Assembly (NCBI GenBank): GCA_001885315.1
Contig: MLPZ01000010.1
Span: 27,044 to 91,043 of the forward strand
Source of the DNA: Treponema sp. CETP13
GTDB lineage: Bacteria; Spirochaetota; Spirochaetia; Treponematales; Treponemataceae
Reading direction: 5' to 3'
Length of the DNA stretch: 64,000 bases
The position numbers and the translations under genes were made by a program. The notes beneath the pieces were generated by a model. It was not told where the DNA came from. It searched no databases and saw only the letters and a program-made list of their open reading frames with translations. Below are positions 17,891-25,791 of the stretch, one piece after another (the stretch's first letter is position 1; each line of letters begins with the position of its first letter).

Positions 17891-17925
17891 AGGCATATAT
17901 GATAAAACCTTTATCATATATGCCT
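17891..17925 (-). terminator. Intrinsic terminator of the trhA gene, shared with carB
   Basis: A perfect 16-bp stem, AGGCATATATGATAAA (17891-17906) paired with 17910-17925 around a 3-base loop. On the minus strand it is followed by a run of seven T, making a classical terminator for the leftward gene ending at 17948. The plus strand has no T-run, so for carAB it is only a 3' stabilising hairpin. Confidence 0.8.
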
Positions 17926-17947
17926 CTAATAATATAGCTAAGATTAT

Positions 17948-18832
17948 TTATATGCTTAAGTAAACTGCAAAAAAATGACAAATACTACCAGAAAGAACAA
18001 ATAAATGCCAAATTGAATGTGTCCACTTATTATTTTTCTTAACATAAAAGAAGACTCCAGCTGTATAGCCAATACCACCTGCAACTAGAAAAAGAAGACT
18101 TACAAGAGGTAAATTTGCTATAAGACGTTTAATTGGAATTATAATCATCCATCCCATGAGAATATACGTTAGTGCAGAAGCAGATCGTAATCGGCTACCA
18201 AAAACTGCATACAATGTAATTCCACAGATAGCCAATGCCCATATTATACCAAATATTGTCCAGCCTAGAGGGCCATATAATGTTGTTAAACAAAAAGGTG
18301 TATAAGTACCAGCAATTAGAAAATATATAGAAGCATGATCAAAAATAGCAAATACTTTTTTAGCTTTTTGGGGGGTGAGTGCATGATACAGAGTAGACAT
18401 CGTATACAAGATAATTAGTGACGCTCCAAAAATAGACCACGCCGTAACATATTGTGCGCGCATCTCAATAGGAGAATACATAACTGCTCTTACAATAAGC
18501 AAAACTGTTGCTGCTATTGCTAGACCTATCCCAATTCCATGAGTTATAGAATTAAAAACTTCTTCACCAGTAGTATATCTTTTTGATCTAAGCATATATT
18601 CTTCACGTTTTGCTTCTCTATAACGTTTGCGATTTTCTTTTTTGCATGCACGATCAATTGCTTTTGTATTATCAGCAAGTTTTTCCAATTTCAACTCGTA
18701 TTTAACTTTGTGAACTGATTTCTTGTACTGCTCTTTTAGCTCTTTAATTTTAATTTTTGCCTTTTCGCGAGGAGTAAGCTCTGTTTCAGTACTTTGTTGT
18801 GTCACATTCCCTTCGTTTGTATTTTCAGACAT
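17948..18832 (-). CDS. trhA: Hemolysin III/TrhA (AdipoR-like) membrane protein
   Basis: 294 residues. The C-terminal 215 residues are a seven-helix PAQR/hemolysin III protein: NSITHGIGIGLAIAATV, the S-x3-H of STLYHA, FDHASIYFLIAGTYTPF, and IWHLFVLSGSICHFFAVY with the metal-binding His pair. Bacterial members act in membrane energetics and fluidity; haemolysis is not their established role. Unusually, about 75 residues of charged, Lys/Glu-rich predicted coiled coil precede the first helix. GGGGG lies 6 bases before the ATG. The gene ends at the strong hairpin at 17891-17925. Confidence 0.9.
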   Translation of the reverse strand: MSENTNEGNVTQQSTETELTPREKAKIKIKELKEQYKKSVHKVKYELKLEKLADNTKAIDRACKKENRKRYREAKREEYMLRSKRYTTGEEVFNSITHGIGIGLAIAATVLLIVRAVMYSPIEMRAQYVTAWSIFGASLIILYTMSTLYHALTPQKAKKVFAIFDHASIYFLIAGTYTPFCLTTLYGPLGWTIFGIIWALAICGITLYAVFGSRLRSASALTYILMGWMIIIPIKRLIANLPLVSLLFLVAGGIGYTAGVFFYVKKNNKWTHSIWHLFVLSGSICHFFAVYLSI

Positions 18833-18906
18833 TAAGACCCCCTAATATGGTTTTCTATGTTATCAGACACACATAAGTGTGCAAAGTTGCATAAATTACA
18901 AAAATA

Positions 18907-19770
18907 CTAGTTACTTATTCCTGTATACTTTTGACGATGCACTTCGTACATAAGAATCCCAGCAGCAACAGAAACATTTAAACTATCTAGTTTTCCTACT
19001 GTAGGAATAGATACAATGGTATCACATTTTTCTTTTAATAATCTATGTATCCCAGTCCCTTCACTTCCCATAACTAGTGCTGTATTTTGAGCAAACTGGA
19101 TTTTGGTTGTAGGTTCTCCTCCTGCATCCGCTCCGTATATCCAAAAATTCTTAGATTTTAATTTTTGAACTGCTCTCGTAAGATTTGGTACTATAGCTAT
19201 AGGAATCCAAGCATTTGCTCCAGCACTTGACCGAGCAATTATTTCACCGTCTTTTGGACTATTACTTTCCGGAACTACAAATAAATCAACACCTAATTGA
19301 TCACAACTCCTTATTATGGCTCCAACATTATGAGGATCAGTAACAGAATCAAGTAAAACTACTGTTATAGAGCTTGTAGTAGAAACTCCATTTTCGTTAT
19401 CACAAAGCTTATCCAAATAAGTATCAAAATCAACCACATTGTTTTGCTTTTCTTGAACCCCAGTAATTTTAAGAACAATTCCTCTATGATCCTGCGCTGT
19501 TGTATCTAAATTTATTACAAGTTCATCAAGTTGTTTGTTCTCAACTTTTTCACATGTAATGTTTGCATCTTTTGCCATAGCAAGTATTTTTTTTACTCGA
19601 GGCCCAATCTTACTATAATAAATAGTAAAGACAGCCAAATCTGTCTTTACTGCAATAGCTTTTCGCAATCGCTCTTCAATGGCATGGAAACCTGTAATTA
19701 CAGTTGTATGCAAACTTTTAACACGAAGAGACTGACTTTCATTCATGCTATCAACAGTTTTTTTAGACAT
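18907..19770 (-). CDS. rlmB: 23S rRNA (guanosine-2'-O-)-methyltransferase RlmB (SpoU family)
   Basis: 287 residues. An N-terminal RNA-binding domain (TVITGFHAIEERLRKA) is followed by the SPOUT methyltransferase domain with the three SpoU motifs: DSVTDPHNVGAIIRSC, LVMGSEGTGI, and SIPTVGKLDSLNVSVAAGI. The trefoil knot binds SAM, and family members methylate G2251 or a related 23S rRNA site. Its ATG directly follows the TAA of the SEC-C gene, so the two form a unit. The Asn of the first motif and the Ser-Leu-Asn of the third, both needed for activity, are present. Confidence 0.9.
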   Translation of the reverse strand: MSKKTVDSMNESQSLRVKSLHTTVITGFHAIEERLRKAIAVKTDLAVFTIYYSKIGPRVKKILAMAKDANITCEKVENKQLDELVINLDTTAQDHRGIVLKITGVQEKQNNVVDFDTYLDKLCDNENGVSTTSSITVVLLDSVTDPHNVGAIIRSCDQLGVDLFVVPESNSPKDGEIIARSSAGANAWIPIAIVPNLTRAVQKLKSKNFWIYGADAGGEPTTKIQFAQNTALVMGSEGTGIHRLLKEKCDTIVSIPTVGKLDSLNVSVAAGILMYEVHRQKYTGISN

Positions 19771-20277
19771 TTATCTACCACAACATTTTTTGTATTTTTT
19801 ACCACTACCACAAGGGCAAGGATCATTACGACCGACTTTTTCACCTTCACGGACAACAGTAGTAAGAATAAGCTCTCCTGTTTCATATAACCATTCGCCA
19901 GTTTTTTTTGTGAAGTAAGATCGCTCTTTGTGTACTTCTTTCATACCTTTTTTTGTAGTATAAACGGCTGTAAATTCTACGATACCCTCATCATCATCTA
20001 CACCACCTTTTTCTGTACGTAAGATTGTTAAACCATGCCATGTAGATTCTTCTGCCCATTTGCGAGTCTCTTCGACATCTATGTCGTTATTCCCCTCTTT
20101 AGGTTTTGTACAAGAATTTATAATAAAATCTACAGCATCTTTTTCGTATGATGAGTAGCGAGCACGCATTAAAGCTTCTGCAGTCGGGGCTTTAATTTTT
20201 CCAGTTATTATTGGTTCACAACACTCTGCATATTTTTTCCCAGAACCACAAGGGCATAAATCAGTTTTAATAGCCAT
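19771..20277 (-). CDS. SEC-C motif protein, YchJ-like
   Basis: 168 residues with a zinc-binding SEC-C motif at each end: [13 protein letters not shown] near residue 8 and [15 protein letters not shown] at the C-terminus. Between them is the YchJ-type domain ([20 protein letters not shown], then a cystatin-like beta sheet, [19 protein letters not shown]). The family is widespread, but its biochemical role is unknown; SEC-C motifs resemble the SecA zinc tail. GGAG precedes the ATG. It is co-directional and contiguous with rlmB. Confidence 0.88.
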   Translation of the reverse strand: MAIKTDLCPCGSGKKYAECCEPIITGKIKAPTAEALMRARYSSYEKDAVDFIINSCTKPKEGNNDIDVEETRKWAEESTWHGLTILRTEKGGVDDDEGIVEFTAVYTTKKGMKEVHKERSYFTKKTGEWLYETGELILTTVVREGEKVGRNDPCPCGSGKKYKKCCGR

Positions 20278-20380
20278 AATTTCTCCAAACAGTAATTAAA
20301 TTGTACGTTACACATGCTTTAGTTTGCAAGATATTCAATTTAATTTTTTTTAGTATAGCGCAAAATAAATATATTGGCTA

Positions 20381-21850
20381 TTAGATTTTATCAGATGCTC
20401 CAGCTTCTACATATTTCTTTAGTTGTACTTGAGCTATTCTTGGATTAGTAATAACAGAAGGACCACCAATACAACCACCTTCACAGGCCATTACTTCTAC
20501 AAGATTTGGAGAGTCTTCTTTATATGGAACTATTCCAGCTTTCATTTTGCCATACATAGCAAGTTGCAACATTCCTTTTTTGTCGAGCCCATTAATAACT
20601 GCAGGACGAAGGATGGACTGATCATTCAATCTGACTTTTACAGCATTGGCAACACCACCTGTGACAGCAAAATTTCGACCAGAAGCAGTTGGAATTATGT
20701 TCTCTGGTTCTGGTGTTGTTTCAGCTATTTCGATATTTTTTGCCATAAATAAAGCACCCATCTCTTCGACAGAAAGTACATAATCTACTTTATCATCGTC
20801 CATGCCTTCTCGTCGTTTTGCAAGACAAGGGCCTATAAAGACAGTAATACAATCAGGATCAGCTTTTTTTGCAAGTTCTGCAGTATAATGCATGGGTGTT
20901 TCTGTATCTGAAACACAATCGAGCAAATCAGGTACATGTTTTTGCACTGCTCTAACATAGGCGGGACAACATGAAGTTGTCATTAGTTTATCACCTTTTT
21001 CCATACGTTCTTCAAACTCAACTGCTTCTTTATCAGCCGTTATATCTGCTCCAATTGCAACTTCCCAAACCCTATTAAAACCACATTCACTCAAGGCAGC
21101 TTCTAATTGCCCTGGGCGAGCTTTAAATTGAGCCGCAATAGAAGGAGCATATAAGGCATGCACCTTTTTCTTACCTTCCATAATGTGTTTAAGAACATCA
21201 ACCAACTGGCTTTTATCCATCATTGCTCCAAAAGGGCAATTACTCATACATTTACCACAAAAAATACATTTGTGATAATCAATTGTTTCTTTTCCGTTTT
21301 CGTCCTTTGTAATTGCCCCTACAGGACATGCTTCTTCACAGGGAACAGGGATTCGAATAATTGCAGTATATGGACAATTTTTCATACATAAACCACAGTT
21401 TATACATAAATCTTTGTTTATATGTGCTCGCCCATTTGTAATATCTATAGCATTTTTAGGACAGTTCATCTTGCACGGACGAGCAAGACAAGCTTGGCAC
21501 GCGTCAGTAACAAGATACTGTGTTTTTACACAGGCATTACAAGCATCATCCAAAACAGTAAGAATAGGCCAAGTTGGTTTTTCCCTTTGTAGCGCTTCAG
21601 CAGCAAAAGATCCCAAAGACCTATTTATATCTGCTTCTTCAAGAGAAAATCCAAGCCGAGCTATTATGCGCATTCGAATAACCTCTCGGTCATGATAGAT
21701 GCAACACCGTATTGGTTCTTTTCCATCAGGGAAAAGCAAACGTGGTAAAGCATCAAGCTCTTCAACTAATTTACCTTCGAGCTGAAGATTGGTCATATGG
21801 ACTAAAATATCCCGTTTTAGATGTGCTGCATTATTATTAATATTAAGCAT
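20381..21850 (-). CDS. Monomeric [FeFe] hydrogenase, group B
   Basis: 489 residues. Ferredoxin-like 4Fe-4S motifs (CINCGLCMKNCP, CIFCGKCMSNCP and an upstream Cys-rich cluster) lie between about 115 and 210. The H-cluster domain has all four ligating cysteines: TSCCPAY near 293 (L1), GPCLAKRRE near 338 (L2) and ACEGGCIGG near 453 (L3). The double Cys in L1 retains the proton-relay cysteine. The motifs fit group B rather than the bifurcating group A enzymes. It should interconvert H2 and protons with ferredoxin in the cytoplasm. It is the last gene of a five-gene operon with a sensory hydrogenase. The hydE/F/G maturases are not in the window. Confidence 0.9.
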   Translation of the reverse strand: MLNINNNAAHLKRDILVHMTNLQLEGKLVEELDALPRLLFPDGKEPIRCCIYHDREVIRMRIIARLGFSLEEADINRSLGSFAAEALQREKPTWPILTVLDDACNACVKTQYLVTDACQACLARPCKMNCPKNAIDITNGRAHINKDLCINCGLCMKNCPYTAIIRIPVPCEEACPVGAITKDENGKETIDYHKCIFCGKCMSNCPFGAMMDKSQLVDVLKHIMEGKKKVHALYAPSIAAQFKARPGQLEAALSECGFNRVWEVAIGADITADKEAVEFEERMEKGDKLMTTSCCPAYVRAVQKHVPDLLDCVSDTETPMHYTAELAKKADPDCITVFIGPCLAKRREGMDDDKVDYVLSVEEMGALFMAKNIEIAETTPEPENIIPTASGRNFAVTGGVANAVKVRLNDQSILRPAVINGLDKKGMLQLAMYGKMKAGIVPYKEDSPNLVEVMACEGGCIGGPSVITNPRIAQVQLKKYVEAGASDKI

Positions 21851-21862
21851 GTATTTCTCCGT

Positions 21863-22117
21863 TTATTTTGCCAGTTTTTCATATATTTTTTCGATAACTG
21901 TTTCTATTGTGGCATCAGAAACCAGTTCTTTATCTACTAGAACAAAAGGGGATTTACCGTTCGACGCGTTTTTGCATTTGCCTAAACACATTACCCCTTC
22001 AATTTCTACCTTATCTTTTAAATCTGTAGGCAGCTTTTCCTCTAGGAGTAAGAGCTCAGAAGCCCCCATAACGTAGCAAGCTGTCCCTGTACAGATCGAA
22101 ACTTTAATCTTTTTCAT
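21863..22117 (-). CDS. Thioredoxin-like [2Fe-2S] ferredoxin
   Basis: 84 residues. The four-cysteine pattern C-x4-C (CTGTAC) and C-x3-C (CLGKC), about 35 residues apart, is that of NuoE/HydC-type thioredoxin-fold ferredoxins. It lies 12 bases upstream of the group B hydrogenase gene and probably passes electrons to or from it. A perfect AAGGAG is present 8 bases before the ATG. It is a likely paralogue of the first gene of the operon (25151-25396). Confidence 0.85.
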   Translation of the reverse strand: MKKIKVSICTGTACYVMGASELLLLEEKLPTDLKDKVEIEGVMCLGKCKNASNGKSPFVLVDKELVSDATIETVIEKIYEKLAK

Positions 22118-22146
22118 GCGTTTTCTCCTTGGTATCTTTTATTTTT

Positions 22147-23364
22147 TTAGTAATACGTTATGTATACTTCTTTTAGATATTTTTTTTCGAGTAATCCTGC
22201 TATTTTTTTAACTATATTTCGACGAATTTCTAATTCTACAGGCATATTTGGATCCTGATGTGCTTCGTTTATTTTTGTTCCTACCATAAAATTTATCCTA
22301 TCGCAATCTAACAAAATATCAAACATTTTGGTAGCAGCATTTATATGTTTTGGGACAGCACATTCTCCATTTTCGAGAAGATTAGAAACAGCCCCGAGTG
22401 TAATAATTCCTTCTGTTATCATGTCAGAGCCTTCCATATAAGACACTGGCGGAATTTTCGGATCAAGATTCTTTAAATCAACAGTAATGGGTCTATTTAA
22501 TTCACGAGAAATTATGTTCGCTGTCGTTCCTCCACAAACTATCTTACGCCCACCAAACATAGAAAACGAACGCGCAAAATCAGTATCATTTTCTCTATGT
22601 AAGGGAGGCCCTGTCAAAACAAGCAAGTCACGAGGTTTTCTAAAATATATTACACAACAAGTTATATCATCTTTTGCTTTGTAACCATCATGATATTCAG
22701 CTTTTTGAACTATTTTTCGTGCTAAATCTCGTGCACTAATCTGTGGGTTTTCATAAATAGTATTTTCTATAAAAGTTTGAACATTTGCACTTCCCCAACC
22801 AAAAGGTAATTTTGGGGTTCCCATGCCTGCTTGAGTTACCCCATCAGAAAAGAATATTAATCGATCCCCCGGCTTTGCCATATACTTTGAATATTGTAAA
22901 ATAGCCTCTCGCTTTGGACCAGTCGCCTTATTTTTGCGCTGAATTGTAGAAAAATCTTTTATGGGCTCAACAACAGTCTGTTGTCTAATAATTACATACG
23001 GAGGATTATCATACTCCATGATACGTACAGCCGCGCTCGGTTCAATATCTACAAGTGTAAAAGTAGCATAGCTAATTCCACGTTTTTTGCAAACAGGCAA
23101 TGTATTCATAATAACTTCGGCGGCTCTTTTAATAGGAATATCAGCTTCAATAAAACTTGTCGCCATCGTTGCTGTTAGAGTTGCAAGAACCCCTGCTTTT
23201 ATGCCTGATCCTAAACCATCAGACAAAGTTGTTATAACACGACCATCAGCTGGATTTTTGCGAGATAAAAAATTGTCTCCATAAGCATGTTGATTATATT
23301 TACATACTTGATAGTGACCAACTTCTATAAAAGTTTCATCATCACCAGAATATGCTGTACTCAT
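22147..23364 (-). CDS. SpoIIE-type PP2C protein phosphatase linked to a sensory hydrogenase
   Basis: 405 residues. Residues about 10-235 form a SpoIIE/RsbU-like PPM phosphatase, with metal-binding acidic residues in TTLSDGLGSG, FFSDGVTQAG and AKDDITCCVIYF. The remaining about 165 residues (LTGPPLHRENDTDF to the end) form a conserved-looking but unnamed C-terminal domain seen next to hydrogenase genes. Such phosphatases usually dephosphorylate anti-sigma-antagonist proteins. Its ATG overlaps the TGA of the sensory hydrogenase gene by 4 bases, so the two proteins are made together and are likely to interact. Confidence 0.88.
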   Translation of the reverse strand: MSTAYSGDDETFIEVGHYQVCKYNQHAYGDNFLSRKNPADGRVITTLSDGLGSGIKAGVLATLTATMATSFIEADIPIKRAAEVIMNTLPVCKKRGISYATFTLVDIEPSAAVRIMEYDNPPYVIIRQQTVVEPIKDFSTIQRKNKATGPKREAILQYSKYMAKPGDRLIFFSDGVTQAGMGTPKLPFGWGSANVQTFIENTIYENPQISARDLARKIVQKAEYHDGYKAKDDITCCVIYFRKPRDLLVLTGPPLHRENDTDFARSFSMFGGRKIVCGGTTANIISRELNRPITVDLKNLDPKIPPVSYMEGSDMITEGIITLGAVSNLLENGECAVPKHINAATKMFDILLDCDRINFMVGTKINEAHQDPNMPVELEIRRNIVKKIAGLLEKKYLKEVYITYY

Positions 23365-25154
23365 TCAGCATCCTCATTATCATCATCACCCGAAAATGAT
23401 TCGATAATCGATTCTAGCATGGATTCAGTTTCCGCTGCATTTTCACCAAGTAAAAAAGCTATTTTTTGAACCACTGACAAGTTTTTATCAATTACTTTAT
23501 GAGCTTGATTTACAATTCTATCTCGTTGAATCTGAGGTGCAGTAACGTCTTGAATGACTGATCCCGCAATTTCGCCTTTTTCGATAGCAAAAACAGTAAC
23601 ATGAAATATCTTCTTGCCATTATGTACTTCTCTCTCAATAACATCTGGGCCATTTTCTGTTAATACATCTGCATAAAATCGATGAAAATCTATAAGTTTT
23701 GTAACGTCCGCACTTTCAAGTCCCGGTTTTGCATCATACATTGCGAGTATATCTCGTCCCATAAGCTTTGCAAAATTATAGTTACATTCAACAACTTGCA
23801 TTTTAGAATCACAAATAAGAACGCCACTTGGGATAGCTTTTATAAGACCGTTTGCTTTTTTTTGTGCCAATTTTCGCATATACGAAACACACATATTCTT
23901 TTCGGCATTCCCAGCAAGTATTGCTTTTGCAAAATCACGACAAGTATCGTATCCACAACAAGAGCAATTAAGTTCATCTTCAACAGTATATTTACCAACA
24001 GACCTCAATGCACCTTGTATTTCTTCTTCACTATACTCTTCAACTGAGTCTGCAACAACCGGCAAAGTCCCTGTCAAATCAACTTTGTCAGAAAGAACTT
24101 TATCAGAAAGAGTTTTCTCTGCTGATTCTGCATAATCTAGTAATTGTACACGTTTAATGGCTGCAGATTTACCATTCCTTGTCCCAGGTCCATTTATACA
24201 ACCACCAGGACAAGACAAAAGTTCTATAAAAAGAGGTCTCTTTAGTTCCTCCGGTTTTAATCCACCAAAAATGTCAGGGATAGAATCCAGACCAGTTACC
24301 GTCATAAAACGAGCATTAGATGACTTTATATAATTTTTAACAGAAGCAATCATTCCACCATCAACAGGATACATACTTCCACCTGCAGCTCTAAAGGGAA
24401 CAAACGAATATTCTTTATTATCTAAATCTTTAGTACTTGAATCTGCGTTTTTTTTAAGAAGTTGTGCCATAGCATTAGGAGTAATTTGTTTTTCTTCAAA
24501 CCAGTCATGTAAATCATTAAAAGTTAATGCTACATCAATAGATCCCCATACATCTGCTTCTCGTTTTTTAGCAATACAAGGCCCAATAAACACTACCCCA
24601 ATATCCTCACCATAGGTTTTATGTAAAAATCGAGAATGTGCAAGTAAAGGAGAAGACCTGTCTGTTATATAATTAGCATAGTATGGGTATAATCGTTTTA
24701 TATACTCTACAGCACTGGGGCACGCCGAAGACAAAAACAGTTTTTGTTCTATTTTACCCGATTCAATACCTTGTAAATCTTCTGCTATTTGTGCAGATAC
24801 AAGATCAGCTCCGATTGCAGTTTCGCTCACACCATAAAAACCTAGCTTTTTAAGAGCTGCACACAATTGCTCAGATGTAAATTCTGGAAATTCAGAAGCA
24901 AAAGAAGGCGCCAAAGAAACAAACACTTTTTCTTTTTGTTCTATCACTTGCAATGCAAGCGGTAAATCATTTCGAATGCGTTTTGCATGTGCCGGACAGT
25001 TTACTACACAGCGTCCACACATAACACAAAGCTCTGCAACTATCATTGCATGCCCTTGCTCTACTTTTATGGCATTTGCAGGACAATTTCGCACACATTT
25101 ATAACAATCTTGGCACTCTGTCTGCTCTGTGTAGATCGGAGATACATATGTCAT
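23361..25154 (-). CDS. Sensory-type (group C) [FeFe] hydrogenase with PAS domain
   Basis: 597 residues. Two 4Fe-4S motifs (CQDCYKCVRNCP, CVMCGRCVVNCP) are followed by a complete H-cluster domain with L1 SSACPSA near 143, L2 GPCIAKK near 190 and L3 SCPGGCINGPG near 318. The relay cysteine of catalytic enzymes is Ala here, the hallmark of sensory HydS proteins. A further four-Cys Fe-S domain (CSCCGYDTC, about 396-420), a PAS domain (about 430-545) and a helical tail follow. There is no kinase domain; output probably goes through the SpoIIE phosphatase encoded next. This matches the phosphatase-linked group C arrangement (C3 in HydDB terms, from memory). ATGA overlaps join it to both neighbours. 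Confidence 0.9.
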   Translation of the reverse strand: MTYVSPIYTEQTECQDCYKCVRNCPANAIKVEQGHAMIVAELCVMCGRCVVNCPAHAKRIRNDLPLALQVIEQKEKVFVSLAPSFASEFPEFTSEQLCAALKKLGFYGVSETAIGADLVSAQIAEDLQGIESGKIEQKLFLSSACPSAVEYIKRLYPYYANYITDRSSPLLAHSRFLHKTYGEDIGVVFIGPCIAKKREADVWGSIDVALTFNDLHDWFEEKQITPNAMAQLLKKNADSSTKDLDNKEYSFVPFRAAGGSMYPVDGGMIASVKNYIKSSNARFMTVTGLDSIPDIFGGLKPEELKRPLFIELLSCPGGCINGPGTRNGKSAAIKRVQLLDYAESAEKTLSDKVLSDKVDLTGTLPVVADSVEEYSEEEIQGALRSVGKYTVEDELNCSCCGYDTCRDFAKAILAGNAEKNMCVSYMRKLAQKKANGLIKAIPSGVLICDSKMQVVECNYNFAKLMGRDILAMYDAKPGLESADVTKLIDFHRFYADVLTENGPDVIEREVHNGKKIFHVTVFAIEKGEIAGSVIQDVTAPQIQRDRIVNQAHKVIDKNLSVVQKIAFLLGENAAETESMLESIIESFSGDDDNEDAE

Positions 25155-25396
25155 TTATTAATTCCTAGTTCTCTTTCGAGTAGACCTTCTATCGTTTCTG
25201 GTAAAACATTAGAAAAAAATTTGTCGTTAATCTTTATGTTAGGACCAAGTTTACATTGCTCACTACATAAACTTCCTTTTACAACTACAGTGTCTGTTAA
25301 ATTATTATTTTTTATAAATCTTTGAATTATTTCTGCGTTTTGCGAATTTCCTTTGCTATAACAAGAACTTCCCATGCACACTGTAATTGTTGTCAT
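25151..25396 (-). CDS. Thioredoxin-like [2Fe-2S] ferredoxin, first gene of the hydrogenase operon
   Basis: 81 residues with C-x4-C (CMGSSC) and C-x3-C (CSEQC), the [2Fe-2S] ligands of NuoE/HydC-like thioredoxin folds. Its TGA overlaps the ATG of the sensory hydrogenase, pointing to an obligate partnership. GAGG stands 7 bases before its ATG. It is about the same size as, and probably related to, the second ferredoxin of the operon at 21863-22117. Confidence 0.85.
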   Translation of the reverse strand: MTTITVCMGSSCYSKGNSQNAEIIQRFIKNNNLTDTVVVKGSLCSEQCKLGPNIKINDKFFSNVLPETIEGLLERELGINK

Positions 25397-25411
25397 TCAA
25401 TACCTCGGCAT

Positions 25412-25440
25412 ACTGTATAAAATTTTATCGATACTGTCAA
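25412..25440 (-). promoter_or_regulatory. Possible promoter of the hydrogenase operon
   Basis: On the minus strand a perfect TTGACA (25435-25440) is followed after 17 bases by TACAGT (25412-25417), or after 15 bases by TATACA (25414-25419). The spacer contains the palindrome ATAAAATTTTAT, which might be an operator. Confidence 0.45.
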
Positions 25441-25503
25441 TTGTAGCAGTTTTATTCCCAAACTGTCTTTACCAATACACATAAAATCACAATATTTCAA
25501 TTT

Positions 25504-25791
25504 TTATGATTTGACGTTTTCAGTGAGTAGCTCTTTTTTCTCGTGTAAATCATTGTTTATGACATTTTTTTCGCAAAACTCGTCAATATACATTTGCTCA
25601 ACTTTAAGCCTAGCCCAATTAGTTTTTCGCAAAAAAGTCAGGCTCGATTTAACACTTGGGTTAGAATAAAAACAATTTATTCTAACCAGCCGATTCATCT
25701 CTTTCCAACCTAACTTTTCAACTAGCTCGGTTACAATCTGCTTTAAAGTTATCCCATACAACGGATTGTTCGCTTGTTTAGTCTGTTTCAT
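25504..25791 (-). CDS. VF530-type (DUF2132) small protein
   Basis: 95 residues. The core, [22 protein letters not shown] followed later by [19 protein letters not shown] and [10 protein letters not shown], is diagnostic of the VF530 family, a small helical fold suggested from its structure to bind DNA; its role is not established. About 25 residues of charged tail extend beyond the usual domain. The start overlaps the last 14 bases of the giant lipoprotein gene in another frame, and no good ribosome site is visible, so it may depend on read-through from that gene. Confidence 0.85.
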   Translation of the reverse strand: MKQTKQANNPLYGITLKQIVTELVEKLGWKEMNRLVRINCFYSNPSVKSSLTFLRKTNWARLKVEQMYIDEFCEKNVINNDLHEKKELLTENVKS

